From positions 310,001 through 374,000 of the forward strand of contig NZ_BSOJ01000006.1 of assembly GCF_030160455.1 (NCBI RefSeq): 64,000 nt of DNA, in the 5' to 3' direction. Position numbers and translations under genes: made by a program. Numbering within the stretch: position 1 is the first letter of the stretch; every line of letters begins with the position of its first letter. The notes under the pieces are model-generated. The model saw only the letters and a list, made by a program, of their open reading frames with translations. It was not told the origin of the DNA and did no database searches. This document shows, piece after piece, positions 34,447 through 43,965 of the stretch. The DNA comes from Limnobacter litoralis (lineage in GTDB: Bacteria; Pseudomonadota; Gammaproteobacteria; Burkholderiales; Burkholderiaceae_B).

Positions 34447-35082
34447 CTAGCTGGGGTAGTAACGCACAACCAGCTGTTTTAGTTGAGGCAGGCGACCATG
34501 AAAAAAGTGTTCTCCACCGGGAATGACCAGCACGGGCAGACCTTGCGGGCGAGCCCAATCCAGCACCGACTGCAAAGGCACGGTGTCGTCCTGTTCCCCA
34601 TGGATGACCAGGGTGTCTTCAGGCACATTGGCCACCCTGAATCGGCTTGCAGCAGTGCCGACCAGGGTCATTTTTCCAAGCTTCAGGCCCGCCTGCGCCA
34701 GCACTGGGGCTGCATGTGAACACACGTGCGTGCCAAACGAAAACCCAGCCAGTGCAATGGGCTCGGCCTGCAACTCAGCGGGCAGCTCCTGGTGCGCCCG
34801 CAGCACCACATCGACCATGTCCTGTGTTTCGGCATTGCCATGGTCGTGAACACCATCCGATTCTCCGACGCCTCTGAAGTTGAACCGAACGCAGATGTAG
34901 CCCAATTGCAAATAAGCCCTGGCCAGCGTTTGAACCACTTTGTTGTCTTTGGTTCCGCCAAATAAAGGGTGCGGGTGCGCAATCACTGCCAAACCCTTTG
35001 GGTTGTGGTCCGGCCGATCAATGGAAACCTCGATCCGGCCAGCCTTTCCCTGCCAGATTTCGTGCTGTGTTTTGGGGTTCAT
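34447..35082 (-). CDS. Alpha/beta hydrolase
   Basis: 211 residues resembling the COG2945-type alpha/beta hydrolases. HPHPLFGG forms the oxyanion region, the nucleophile elbow is GFSFG (Ser about 119), the acid is in HGEQDD, and the histidine is in GGEHFFHG. No signal peptide, so cytosolic. Its ATG overlaps the stop of the ferredoxin gene. The substrate is unknown. Confidence 0.85.
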   Translation of the reverse strand: MNPKTQHEIWQGKAGRIEVSIDRPDHNPKGLAVIAHPHPLFGGTKDNKVVQTLARAYLQLGYICVRFNFRGVGESDGVHDHGNAETQDMVDVVLRAHQELPAELQAEPIALAGFSFGTHVCSHAAPVLAQAGLKLGKMTLVGTAASRFRVANVPEDTLVIHGEQDDTVPLQSVLDWARPQGLPVLVIPGGEHFFHGRLPQLKQLVVRYYPS

Positions 35083-35390
35083 GGCAACCGCAACCTGTCG
35101 ACGACTTGCCCGCCAATCAGATGGGTGTCGATGATTTCGTCAATGTCAGATTCATCCAGATAGGTGTACCAGACTGCTTCGGGATACACCACGAGCACCG
35201 GTCCGAGTTCGCAGCGATCCAGGCAGCCTGCCTTGTTCATGCGAATTTTGCCTGCGCCATTGAGTCCCAGGTCCTTGATGCGCTTTTTGGCATAGGCGTG
35301 CAGACTGGCTGCATTGCACTGGCCGCATGACTGTTCGTTGTTGTCGCGCTGATTGGTGCAAAAAAAGACGTGTTTTTCGAAGTAACTCAT
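35079..35390 (-). CDS. Thioredoxin-like 2Fe-2S ferredoxin
   Basis: 103 residues starting MSYFEKHVFFCTNQRD. Four cysteines suit a [2Fe-2S] cluster of the NuoE-like/Shethna-type fold: Cys11, Cys22 or Cys25 (QSCGQC), then Cys56 and Cys60 in AGCLDRCELGP. An electron-transfer role is inferred; the partner is not identified. Four-base overlap with the hydrolase gene points to an operon. Confidence 0.85.
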   Translation of the reverse strand: MSYFEKHVFFCTNQRDNNEQSCGQCNAASLHAYAKKRIKDLGLNGAGKIRMNKAGCLDRCELGPVLVVYPEAVWYTYLDESDIDEIIDTHLIGGQVVDRLRLP

Positions 35391-35421
35391 GGGTTTTGGC
35401 GTTAAAAGCGTCTAAGCCTCA

Positions 35422-36567
35422 TTATCGTCTAAAATGCGGCTTCGACTTGGCGATGAAGGTCAAAACGGCCAGTGCGGCCAGGGGCCAAACCTCGCTGACC
35501 CAGCGCCCAGCGTCCTGCAACACAAAGAAAATACGGAGCATTCCGCTGCCGTGGGTGTCGATGTCTGGCGAATAAACGCCGGGTATCAATGCGGTGGTTG
35601 CCCAGCCTGCCAACAGGTGGATTATTCCAATTCTGGCCAGTGTCCGATGGGAAAGACGAACCAGTGCCACCAGCGCTCCAATGAGAATGGCTGCCAGCAA
35701 TCCTTCCCAGTTTTGCTGAAACCAAAGGTTGATTTGATAGAGCCAGGCTCCCGGCGGGTTGGCCACCATGCTGTCCAGCAAGCGAATGAAAATGGTCAGT
35801 GTGACCAGCACGACCAATAGGCGGGTGCGTGGGGCACCCGATTGGGTCTGGGCAAGTCCGATCATCCAGGCGCACATCAAAAAACAGTAGTTGATCAGAT
35901 CCGGGCCTGCATTTTCAATCCACAAGATCAAGCTGCCCGGCAGACCAAAAAGGGTGCCTGACACCATGTCTGAATTCGGATCAATCAGGTTGCCCAGCCA
36001 CAGGCCAGTGCCGAAAGCGGGGTTTTGTGGGGCCAAAATGCTCAAAAACCAGAGTCCGAGAATGGCCATGCCCAACCAGGCCCTGTCGATCAGCCAGTGT
36101 TCAATGCGTTGGTTGATGCGCGCCACTGCGGCGCGTTTCTCCATCAGCCTGCCCGCGATCACCACGCCAATCAGCCCACCCAGGGCGTTGGTCAGCAAAT
36201 CCATCTTGGAGGGTACTCGGCTGGGCAAATAGGTTTGAATGGCCTCCATCGACAGAGACAGCAAAGCACACGCCAAAAAAGCGCCCAGTTGATCCAGTTT
36301 CCTGTTCTTCAGATTCAGCCCGACCGTCAGCAGCATGCCAAGTGGCATGTAACCGGCAATGTTGATTCCGATGTCGCTCCAAAGCACCGTTTGGTAGACG
36401 GGAATCCAGGGACCCCACAGAAACTCAAAAGGGCCGATTCCGATGTTGCGCCAGTCGCTGTAGGGGTACAGGCTGAGGTGCACAATTAAAAATGCATACA
36501 TCCAGGCGGCCATCATGATGCCTTGGTATGGCCTGTTTTTCGCCAGGGTGTGGTGAATTGTGTTCAT
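35422..36567 (-). CDS. VanZ-family membrane protein
   Basis: 381 residues from the ATG at 36567; an earlier in-frame ATG at 36639 would add a polar stretch that overlaps the birA promoter region. The N-terminal half carries the VanZ pattern (NIAGYMPLGMLL, SMEAIQTYLPSRVPSKMDLLTN). Many hydrophobic segments continue to the C-terminus. VanZ-like proteins give low teicoplanin resistance in enterococci, but most bacterial members have no known role. Confidence 0.8.
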   Translation of the reverse strand: MNTIHHTLAKNRPYQGIMMAAWMYAFLIVHLSLYPYSDWRNIGIGPFEFLWGPWIPVYQTVLWSDIGINIAGYMPLGMLLTVGLNLKNRKLDQLGAFLACALLSLSMEAIQTYLPSRVPSKMDLLTNALGGLIGVVIAGRLMEKRAAVARINQRIEHWLIDRAWLGMAILGLWFLSILAPQNPAFGTGLWLGNLIDPNSDMVSGTLFGLPGSLILWIENAGPDLINYCFLMCAWMIGLAQTQSGAPRTRLLVVLVTLTIFIRLLDSMVANPPGAWLYQINLWFQQNWEGLLAAILIGALVALVRLSHRTLARIGIIHLLAGWATTALIPGVYSPDIDTHGSGMLRIFFVLQDAGRWVSEVWPLAALAVLTFIAKSKPHFRR

Positions 36568-36644
36568 GCAGCGTGTGTGTGAAGCGTCCGGAAATGGGGG
36601 TAAGGCGTTAAACTGAGGGCCTCTGGCATATTCGGGCATCAGGT

Positions 36645-37409
36645 ATGGTAACCCAAGGCGACGTCCTCTGGATTGATCTGGACACAGTCCCTTCCACTAA
36701 CGACTTTCTGCTTCAGCAGGTTGACGACCGCTGGCTCTCGGCTCAGGCCGTGGCTGTGCGTGCCCGCGCACAATCGGCCGGGCGTGGCAGGCGGGGGCGC
36801 AGCTGGGAAAGTGCGCAAGACGCGGGTTTGTGGTTTTCCATCGGAATGCCGGTGGCTGCGGCTACCATGCCTTGGTTGTCTTTGGTGGTCGGTGTTCAGT
36901 GCGCCAGCACGCTGGCAAAAGCCGGGCTGGACGTGCGGCTGAAATGGCCCAACGATCTGGTGTTCGATGGCGCAAAGTTGGGTGGCATTTTGTGTGAGTC
37001 CACCACCGTCGGGGGCCGGCCCTGGTTGGTTGCCGGCATTGGACTGAACACAAAGCCAGTCGGCGGGATGCCCTCCGTCAGTGGGCTGGCGCCGGTGTCT
37101 CTCTCCGAGGCTGGTTTCTCAATGGAGGCTGACCATTTACAGGCTTTGTATGTGGCGCTGGTCGAGCAGGTGATACTTGGAGTCTATCGGGCTTCAAAAG
37201 ACGGGTTCCAGACATTTGCCGCACGCTTCAGAGCGCGAGATGCCTTCGCCGGGCAGGCGGTTCGATTCATCGACAATGGGCACGCGCTGGCGGAAGGCCA
37301 GGCCATGGGTGTTGCGGACGATGGCACTTATTTGCTTGCCTTGGCTGACGGTTCCTTGAAGTCCATGGTGGTTGGCGATCTCTCGCTTAGACTTGCCGAG
37401 GAGTTGTAG
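36645..37409 (+). CDS. birA: Biotin-[acetyl-CoA-carboxylase] ligase
   Basis: 254 residues, a class I biotin ligase: it begins directly with the catalytic domain and lacks the N-terminal DNA-binding helix-turn-helix of E. coli BirA, so it should not repress bio genes. STNDFL and GRGRRGRSW (about 47-55) bind biotinyl-AMP; KWPNDLVFDGAKLGGIL carries the catalytic Lys region. The next gene, coaX, starts three bases after its stop. Confidence 0.94.
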   Translation: MVTQGDVLWIDLDTVPSTNDFLLQQVDDRWLSAQAVAVRARAQSAGRGRRGRSWESAQDAGLWFSIGMPVAAATMPWLSLVVGVQCASTLAKAGLDVRLKWPNDLVFDGAKLGGILCESTTVGGRPWLVAGIGLNTKPVGGMPSVSGLAPVSLSEAGFSMEADHLQALYVALVEQVILGVYRASKDGFQTFAARFRARDAFAGQAVRFIDNGHALAEGQAMGVADDGTYLLALADGSLKSMVVGDLSLRLAEEL

Positions 37410-37411
37410 GC

Positions 37412-38239
37412 ATGGCTTCCCTTTCAACCCAAGCCTTGTTGTGTCTGGATTTTGGCAATACCCGCGTCAAGTGGGCCTTGTTTGATGGACGGGCCAGCAC
37501 GCTAAAAGCCGGGGCTGAGATCACTGCGCATGTGGAGTCCCTGGGGGTGTCCGACTGGCTCACTCAGGTGGTGTTTCCATGGTGTGTCATCAAGCCCGAG
37601 GCCATCGCCGTGTCTTCGGTTCGGGGGAATGGGGTTGTGGATGATTGCCGTGGTTTCGCCCTGCGCATGGGGCTTGGCTTTCTCAATCCTGTGGCTCAGG
37701 CAGTCGGGCAGGTCGGGGCGCGCTTGGTGACTGCCTATCAAAATCCCGCCGCCCTTGGGCAAGACCGATGGTCGGCCTGCTACGCCGTGGCTTGTCAAAC
37801 AGACCAGGCGAGCAATCTGGTGGTCAGCTTGGGTACCGCCACCACGGTGGATGCCGTTGTAAGACTTGATTCTGACCACAGCGACGGGTCTTTTTTTCTC
37901 CATCTGGGTGGCTTTATTGCACCCGGCGTGGCAACCATGCTGCAAAGTCTCCATCAGCAAACTGCCCAATTGCCCTTGGCCTCTGTGTGCCAGACCGATT
38001 GGCCCACATCCACCACCAAGGCAATCGGGGCTGGGGTGTTTGAGTCCCAGTACCAGTTGATCCAGGCTGCGCGCAATCGCCTGGCGGAGAAAAATGGGCA
38101 ATCCGCAGCGCTGTGGTTGACCGGTGGTTCAACCGACGCCTTTGTTGGCGCTTTTGATCCCCCTGTGACGGTGTTGTCAGACGCTGTATTGCTCGGTCTT
38201 TTTAGCCAGTTCCATGCGCAACCTGCTGGCAGATGTTAA
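37412..38239 (+). CDS. coaX: Type III pantothenate kinase
   Basis: 275 residues of the ASKHA fold. LCLDFGNTRVKWALF is the phosphate-1 motif, GQDRWSACYA carries the catalytic Asp, VVSLGTATTVDAVV is the phosphate-2 motif, and GGFIAPGVATM follows. It starts CoA synthesis and is not inhibited by CoA in this family. The birA-coaX pairing is common in betaproteobacteria. Confidence 0.95.
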   Translation: MASLSTQALLCLDFGNTRVKWALFDGRASTLKAGAEITAHVESLGVSDWLTQVVFPWCVIKPEAIAVSSVRGNGVVDDCRGFALRMGLGFLNPVAQAVGQVGARLVTAYQNPAALGQDRWSACYAVACQTDQASNLVVSLGTATTVDAVVRLDSDHSDGSFFLHLGGFIAPGVATMLQSLHQQTAQLPLASVCQTDWPTSTTKAIGAGVFESQYQLIQAARNRLAEKNGQSAALWLTGGSTDAFVGAFDPPVTVLSDAVLLGLFSQFHAQPAGRC

Positions 38240-38994
38240 CCATGAATTTCAAAGTGTCCCGCTTGAACCTCGTGCTCGCTCTGCTGGGGGCTCTCAACCT
38301 TGGTTTGGCCACCGCACTGGCCATGAATTGGCATGCATCTGAGGTTCAAAAGGTCTCCACCAGCCCGGGGATGCGGGCAGATCTGATTGAGGTTGATCGT
38401 CCCTGGGCCAAGACCGCTCAGGCCCAGCCTGAGCCACAGAAGACCATTCAGCCGTCAGCACCAAGAATTGACTTGAAATCGGGGCAGGCCGCACTTGAGA
38501 AGGCCATGGGCACAGGTTCCGCCGTGGTTGAAAAAAGCACACCGGCCCCCTTGCTTTGCCGCGTTTGGGGGCCCTTGCTGGCCAGTGAGTCGGGGCGGGT
38601 CGCAGACAGCCTGAAAGGGTGGTCGGGTACTTTTGAGCAAACCGAAAAGCAGGTGCCGGTGGGGTATGTGGTCTATTTGCCCAAAGACCTGGTCGCCAAG
38701 GGCCTGGGTATTCCTCAATTGCAGGCCAAGGGGGTTTCCGAGGTGTATTTCATGGCTTCTCCGGGGCCTCTGCAAGGCGCCGTGTCGCTGGGGCTTTTTC
38801 GTGACCGTGAGCATGCCCAACAGCAACAGGACAATCTGACGAGCAAAGGCATACCTGGCGTCGAAATTGCCGAAAGACCTGGGCCACCCCGTGTGTATTA
38901 CATCGCCAAAGGCACTGCAGAGCAGATAAACCAATTGGAACGCATTCAGACCTCAATCCGATTAGGGCGTCTGGACGATTGTCCCGCTTCCTGA
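38233..38994 (+). CDS. SPOR-like envelope protein downstream of coaX
   Basis: 253 residues from an ATG overlapping the coaX end; a second ATG at 38242 is equally possible. A membrane helix (about 12-31, LVLALLGALNLGLATALAM) is followed by a Pro/Gln-rich stretch and a C-terminal domain (about 175-240: YFMASPGPLQGAVSLGLFRD, HAQQQQDNL, GVEIAERP) with the look of a SPOR peptidoglycan-binding domain. Two cysteines (in LLCRVWGP and DDCPAS) could form a disulfide. Converges with the methyltransferase gene. Confidence 0.75.
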   Translation: MLTMNFKVSRLNLVLALLGALNLGLATALAMNWHASEVQKVSTSPGMRADLIEVDRPWAKTAQAQPEPQKTIQPSAPRIDLKSGQAALEKAMGTGSAVVEKSTPAPLLCRVWGPLLASESGRVADSLKGWSGTFEQTEKQVPVGYVVYLPKDLVAKGLGIPQLQAKGVSEVYFMASPGPLQGAVSLGLFRDREHAQQQQDNLTSKGIPGVEIAERPGPPRVYYIAKGTAEQINQLERIQTSIRLGRLDDCPAS

Positions 38995-38996
38995 AT

Positions 38997-40112
38997 CTAC
39001 AGTTCGCCGCTGCGGTCATTCATCAAAAACAGGGTATTCAAGCGGGTGGCGTCCAGATCCACACCGCGAGACCATGCAAACACCTTGAAGTTTTCACCCA
39101 TCTCCGCTTCTGACAACAAGGTGTTCAAGGCCTTGCGGGTCTGTGCACCGGCCACCGGGTCAGTGAGGGCGGGGTTCTGGCCAGCCAGCTCAAGAATGCC
39201 GTGGGCCAGCAGAAAGGAAGCCTGGGTGCAGTAGCCCTCCAATTGACCACCTTCAGAATGCATGGCTTCGTAGATCTGACTGAAGTTCACATGGGCCGTC
39301 AGGTCTTGTTCTCCGATGTCGGTCAGAAAACCATCGTGTGCAACGTGATTTTTGTGCGCCCTGAGCGTGCCTTGGCGCTTTGCAGGGTGCAGCAATTTTT
39401 CGGCACAGTCGCCATAGTCAATCATCAGTGCAAGGCCTTTCAGGCGTTCTGTCAATGTTTTCACAAAACCATGGGCTTGCTCGGCCCATTCGACCAAGTG
39501 ACCGTCTTGCCAAGGGCCATGTTGGGTGTGCAAGGTTTCTAAAATGCCCCTGTCACTGACTTGCAAGGGCCTTTTTTCGAGGGTGATGTCTTCACTGATC
39601 CACCATTCAAGGCTTGCGTCGTGGTGGTACTCAAACACGCGCACAGGCATGGCGTCCAGCACCTCATTGCCGATCAATACTCCTTCCAGCCCTTCTGGCA
39701 ATTGCTCAAGCCATTGCACGCGATCTGCAAGATGCCCGGGCACGCTGGCCCGGATGGTTTCGCTTTGTACCTGCTTCAAACCCCCGGACACGTCCACAAT
39801 GTTGTATTGCTCGACCGTGTCCCCAAGGGTATTGAGCAAATCACTGGCGAGCTTGCCGTTTCCAGCCCCGAATTCATAGATGACTGGCTTGCACAATGGC
39901 AGCACTTCGAGAATGGCTTGGCCAAGGGTCTGGCCGAAAAGCGGAGTCAGTTCCGGCGCGGTAACAAAGTCGCCCTGTCGGCCAAAAATACCTTGTCCTG
40001 AGGTGTAGTAGCCATATTCCGGGTCGTAAAGTGCAAAGGCCATGAAGGCGTCGAATCGCATAGGCCCTTGTTTTTTCAAGCGTTCCTTCAAGGCATCGGT
40101 TGCGTTCATCAT
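38997..40112 (-). CDS. SAM-dependent methyltransferase, NDUFAF7/COG1565 family
   Basis: 371 residues. RFDAFMAFALYDPEYGYYTSG and GDFVTAPELTPLFGQ are family hallmarks, VIYEFGAGNGKLASDL is the SAM-binding motif I, and IGNEVLDAMPVRVF matches the catalytic region. The mitochondrial relative methylates an arginine of complex I subunit NDUFS2; the bacterial target is not established. Expressed opposite to the coaX cluster and divergent from the reductase gene at 40187. Confidence 0.9.
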   Translation of the reverse strand: MMNATDALKERLKKQGPMRFDAFMAFALYDPEYGYYTSGQGIFGRQGDFVTAPELTPLFGQTLGQAILEVLPLCKPVIYEFGAGNGKLASDLLNTLGDTVEQYNIVDVSGGLKQVQSETIRASVPGHLADRVQWLEQLPEGLEGVLIGNEVLDAMPVRVFEYHHDASLEWWISEDITLEKRPLQVSDRGILETLHTQHGPWQDGHLVEWAEQAHGFVKTLTERLKGLALMIDYGDCAEKLLHPAKRQGTLRAHKNHVAHDGFLTDIGEQDLTAHVNFSQIYEAMHSEGGQLEGYCTQASFLLAHGILELAGQNPALTDPVAGAQTRKALNTLLSEAEMGENFKVFAWSRGVDLDATRLNTLFLMNDRSGEL

Positions 40113-40186
40113 CAGAAAGGCTGTCGTCGTGTCGGTGAGTGGTTTACAATGGCGGGCTAATTTCTTTAAAAATCAAGATTGTACCC

Positions 40187-40951
40187 ATGAACCCCGGCAC
40201 CCCACGATTTGCAGTTGTTACCGGCGCGGCCCGCCGCCTGGGGCGCGCTATTGCCCTGGGGCTTGCGCGCAACGGTTGGTCTATTGTACTGGGCTACCGC
40301 AATTCGCAAGCCGAGGCGGAACAAACGGCGGCTGAAGTTCGCGCATTGGGTGTGCAATGCGTCATTTGTCAGGCCGACATGAGTCAACCGGAAGACTTGG
40401 ACAAACTCATGCGCTGTGCCATTGAAAGTGGTCCGGTGCGTTGTCTCGTTAACAACGCCTCGCTGTTTGAGTTTGATTGTGGCAAATCCATTGAGCCTGA
40501 AAGTTTCAATCGGCACATGGCCACCAATTTGCTGGCGCCGCTTGTACTGACCCGCAAGCTCTATGAGCACATTCCGGATGGCGAGCAGGGCGTCGTGGTC
40601 AATCTGCTCGACCAGAAGCTGGACAATCTCAATCCCGATTTTTTGAGTTACACGCTGGCCAAAGCCGGTCTAAACACCGCCACGCGCCTGTTGGCCACCG
40701 AACTGGCGCCTCGTTTGCGAGTGGTTGGTGTGTCCCCCGGTCTAACCCTGATTTCACACCTGCAAACCCAGGCCGAGTTTGAACAGGCTCACCAAATTTC
40801 TCCGATCAACCGCTCAAGCCAGCCAGAAGACATTGTCAGCGCAGTGTGTTTTCTGGTCGACAGCCCAGCCATTACCGGCACCACCCTGCTGGTCGATGGT
40901 GGCCAGCACCTTGTGCCCATGGCGCGCGACTTTAGTATGATGAATTCATGA
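40187..40951 (+). CDS. FolM/PTR1-type short-chain dehydrogenase
   Basis: 254 residues from the ATG at 40187. Rossmann-fold SDR whose nucleotide motif is TGAARRLG, the TGxxxRxG form that distinguishes pteridine reductases and FolM from classical TGxxxGxG members. The catalytic Tyr/Lys sit in SYTLAKAGLN, and NNAS replaces NNAG. The stop overlaps the folB start (ATGA). A pterin reductase role (dihydromonapterin or dihydrofolate) is inferred from motif and neighbour. Confidence 0.85.
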   Translation: MNPGTPRFAVVTGAARRLGRAIALGLARNGWSIVLGYRNSQAEAEQTAAEVRALGVQCVICQADMSQPEDLDKLMRCAIESGPVRCLVNNASLFEFDCGKSIEPESFNRHMATNLLAPLVLTRKLYEHIPDGEQGVVVNLLDQKLDNLNPDFLSYTLAKAGLNTATRLLATELAPRLRVVGVSPGLTLISHLQTQAEFEQAHQISPINRSSQPEDIVSAVCFLVDSPAITGTTLLVDGGQHLVPMARDFSMMNS

Positions 40952-41346
40952 CAGACTGGTTCTTTGATTCCCGCCTTGCGGGCTGCCGCCGGGTTTTTAT
41001 TCGCGATTTCGACGTCTCCGCGGCCATCGGCGTTTTTCCTCAAGAGTTGGGGCGTACCCAGGCTGTTCGCATGAACATCGATTTCTGGGTGAAGTGTGCA
41101 GACACGCCATCTGATCGCGATGTGCTTGAAGACGTGGTCGATTACGACTTCGTCCGGCCCGGCATTCATCGGCTGATTCAGTCGGGTCACATTGGCCTGC
41201 TCGAACGGCTGGTCGATCAAACCATTGCGCTGGTGCTAGATCATCCCAAGGTGCTGGCAGCCCGGGTGCGGGCCGAAAAATCAGAGGTCTATCCCGATTG
41301 CGAATCGGCTGGGGTAGAAGTATTCCGTTTTAAAAGTCAGTCCTGA
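40948..41346 (+). CDS. folB: Dihydroneopterin aldolase
   Basis: 132 residues. IGVFPQELGRTQAVRMNIDFWV and the central DVLEDVVDYDFV match FolB; the catalytic Glu/Lys region lies in LLERLVDQT and VRAEKSEVYP. It splits dihydroneopterin into hydroxymethyldihydropterin and glycolaldehyde in folate synthesis. Translationally coupled to the reductase before it. Confidence 0.9.
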   Translation: MTDWFFDSRLAGCRRVFIRDFDVSAAIGVFPQELGRTQAVRMNIDFWVKCADTPSDRDVLEDVVDYDFVRPGIHRLIQSGHIGLLERLVDQTIALVLDHPKVLAARVRAEKSEVYPDCESAGVEVFRFKSQS

Positions 41347-41367
41347 CCTTCCATTCAGAGAAATACC

Positions 41368-42252
41368 ATGCAAGACACTGCTGTACAGGCCATCACCATT
41401 TTTCCGACCCGTCAGGAACAGAAAGAGGCGTTTGAATTCAACAAGCTGCAAAAGCGTCTTTTGAAGCAGGTGGGTGAGGCCATTGGTGATTTCAACATGA
41501 TTCAGGACGGTGACAAGGTGATGGTGTGCCTGTCTGGCGGCAAAGACAGCTACAGCATGCTGGATCTGCTTCTCATCCTGCAGCAGCGTGCGCCCATTGA
41601 TTTTGAGATCATCGCGGTGAACCTTGATCAGAAGCAGCCTGGTTTTCCTGAAGAGGTGTTGCCTGAATACCTGACCGCGCTGGGCGTGCCATTTCACATC
41701 GAGCAACAGGACACTTATTCCATCGTCAAGCGGGTCATCCCCGAAGGCAAGACCACCTGTTCGCTGTGCTCCCGTCTGCGTCGCGGAATTCTTTATCGCG
41801 TTGCCTCTGAGTTGGGCGCCACCAAAATTGCCTTGGGTCACCACAAAGACGACATTCTGCAGACGTTGTTGTTGAACCTGTTTTACGGTGGGCGCATCAA
41901 AGGCATGCCTCCCAAGCTGGTCAGCGACAACGGCCAGCACACGGTAATTCGGCCGCTGGCCTACTGTCGCGAATCGGATCTGGCCCGGTATGCCGAAGAA
42001 AAACAGTTTCCAATCATTCCGTGTAACCTGTGTGGCAGTCAGGAAAATCTGAAGCGCAAAGAAATGTCAGCCCTGTTGAAGCAGTGGGAGAAGCACAATC
42101 CTCGCTGGATTGCCAACCTGTTTACCTCTCTGTCCACCGTGGTGCCCTCGCACTTGATGGACAGGAAGCTGTTTCCATTTGAAACCATTCAGCCCGAGGG
42201 GCAGCCCGCACCCGACGGCGACAAGGCTTTCGACGACGACGAGGCCTGCTGA
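41368..42252 (+). CDS. ttcA: tRNA 2-thiocytidine synthase TtcA
   Basis: 294 residues. The PP-loop is [12 protein letters not shown] (about 52-63). Cysteines for an iron-sulfur cluster lie in [12 protein letters not shown], with a third conserved in CNLCGSQ. TtcA thiolates cytidine 32 of certain tRNAs using ATP. The C-terminal tail is acidic (FDDDEAC). Followed by the convergent ilvA gene 22 bases away. Confidence 0.96.
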   Translation: MQDTAVQAITIFPTRQEQKEAFEFNKLQKRLLKQVGEAIGDFNMIQDGDKVMVCLSGGKDSYSMLDLLLILQQRAPIDFEIIAVNLDQKQPGFPEEVLPEYLTALGVPFHIEQQDTYSIVKRVIPEGKTTCSLCSRLRRGILYRVASELGATKIALGHHKDDILQTLLLNLFYGGRIKGMPPKLVSDNGQHTVIRPLAYCRESDLARYAEEKQFPIIPCNLCGSQENLKRKEMSALLKQWEKHNPRWIANLFTSLSTVVPSHLMDRKLFPFETIQPEGQPAPDGDKAFDDDEAC

Positions 42253-42274
42253 ACCTCATTAAGCCGTATCAAGC

Positions 42275-43795
42275 TTATTTCAGAAAAAGCTTGTAGGCGG
42301 GGTTGTCGGTTTCGTCCCAGAAGCGATAGTCCAGCTTGCTCAGGAAGTCCGCAAATTCCTGGCGGTCATCTGGCGGCACCTGGATGCCGACCAAAATGCG
42401 TCCGTAGTCTGAGCCGTGGTTCCGGTAATGAAACAGGCTGATGTTCCAGCCGGGGTTCAGGCTGGACAAAAACCGCATTAAAGCGCCCGGGCGTTCCGGA
42501 AATTCAAAGCGGTGCAGCAGTTCGTGGTCGGCCAAAGTCGACCTGCCACCCACCATGTGCCGCAGATGGGCCTTGGCCAACTCATCGTCGGTCAGGTTCA
42601 ATGCGTCAAATCCTGCGCCTGTGAACAGCTTCAACAGCTCATCCGCCTCACCGCGATGCGACGTTTCAACACCCACGAAGATGTTGGCTTTTGAATCGTC
42701 AGCCATGCGGTAGTTGAATTCGGTCACATTTCGTGGCCCAAGCAGTTCGCAAAAACGCCTGAAACTGCCGCGCTCTTCGGGAATGGTTACGGCAAAAACA
42801 GCCTCACGCTGCTCACCCACCTGAGCCCGTTCGGCCACAAAACGCAGCCGGTCAAAATTCATGTTTGCCCCACAAGAGACGGCAATCAAGGTTTGATCGC
42901 TCAAACCATGAAGTTCTGCATACTGCTTGAGCCCAGCCACAGCCAGTGCGCCAGCAGGCTCCAGAATACTGCGGGTGTCCTGAAAGACATCTTTAATGGC
43001 AGCGCAGGTTTCGTCGGTGCTGACACGCACCACGCCATCCAGGTACTGCTCACACAATTTGAAGGTTTCTTCACCAACCAGCTTGACTGCCGTGCCATCT
43101 GAAAAAAGCCCCACGTCATTGAGTGTGACGCGTCGGTGGTGTTCGATGCTTTGCGCCATGGCGTCTGAGTCGGCGGTTTGCACGCCGATGACCCGAATGT
43201 CGGGTCGCAACTGCTTGACATAGGCGGCCACGCCTGCAGCCAGACCGCCGCCACCAATGGCCACGAAAATGGCATGAATGGGCGCTTGATGTTGGCGCAG
43301 AATTTCCATGCCCACGGTGCCCTGTCCGGCAATCACATCCGGGTCGTCGAAGGGGTGTACAAAAGTCAGACCCTCTTGCGCGGCCAATTCGAATGCGCGT
43401 GTTGCCGAGTCACTGTAGCTTTCGCCGTGCAGCACGATGTTTACCCAGTCACCTCCAAATCGCCTCACCGCTTCGATTTTGACCGAAGGGGTTGTGGTGG
43501 GCATGACGATGGTGGCCATGCATTTCAGGCGTGCCGCCGACACAGCCACACCCTGTGCATGGTTTCCTGCCGAGGCGGCAATCACACCGCGTTCAAGTTG
43601 GGCCGGTGTCAGGTGTGCCATTTTGTTGTAGGCCCCACGTAGTTTGAAGCTGAACACCTTTTGCATGTCCTCGCGCTTCAGGTAGACACGGTTGCCTGTT
43701 CGCTCTGAAAGGGCGTGGGCGTGCTCCAGTGGCGTTTCGATGGCCACATCGTAAACCTTGGCGTTTAAAATGCGTTTAAGGTAATCCAGGCCCAC
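42275..43795 (-). CDS. ilvA: Threonine ammonia-lyase, biosynthetic
   Basis: 506 residues. PLP enzyme that deaminates threonine to 2-oxobutanoate, the first step to isoleucine. The Schiff-base Lys51 is in SFKLRGAYNK, the phosphate loop is GGGGLAAG, and SAGNHAQGVA is typical. The C-terminal ~180 residues hold two ACT-like regulatory domains (AVTIPEERGSFRRFCELLG; FEFPERPGALMRFLSSL), so feedback control by isoleucine is expected. Confidence 0.97.
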   Translation of the reverse strand: MGLDYLKRILNAKVYDVAIETPLEHAHALSERTGNRVYLKREDMQKVFSFKLRGAYNKMAHLTPAQLERGVIAASAGNHAQGVAVSAARLKCMATIVMPTTTPSVKIEAVRRFGGDWVNIVLHGESYSDSATRAFELAAQEGLTFVHPFDDPDVIAGQGTVGMEILRQHQAPIHAIFVAIGGGGLAAGVAAYVKQLRPDIRVIGVQTADSDAMAQSIEHHRRVTLNDVGLFSDGTAVKLVGEETFKLCEQYLDGVVRVSTDETCAAIKDVFQDTRSILEPAGALAVAGLKQYAELHGLSDQTLIAVSCGANMNFDRLRFVAERAQVGEQREAVFAVTIPEERGSFRRFCELLGPRNVTEFNYRMADDSKANIFVGVETSHRGEADELLKLFTGAGFDALNLTDDELAKAHLRHMVGGRSTLADHELLHRFEFPERPGALMRFLSSLNPGWNISLFHYRNHGSDYGRILVGIQVPPDDRQEFADFLSKLDYRFWDETDNPAYKLFLK

Positions 43796-43965
43796 AACAA
43801 ATTCCTTCCGGCTGATGAAGGCTACACTTTACCGCAACTGGCTGATTTTGAATGTTGTCCCGAGGCGTTCCGGGGATTTCAAAAGGGCTCACGCACAATT
43901 GCGGCGTTTACCCGGCGTTGGATGGGGCATAATCTTCTTTTATTTTGGACACACAGGTCATTTCA

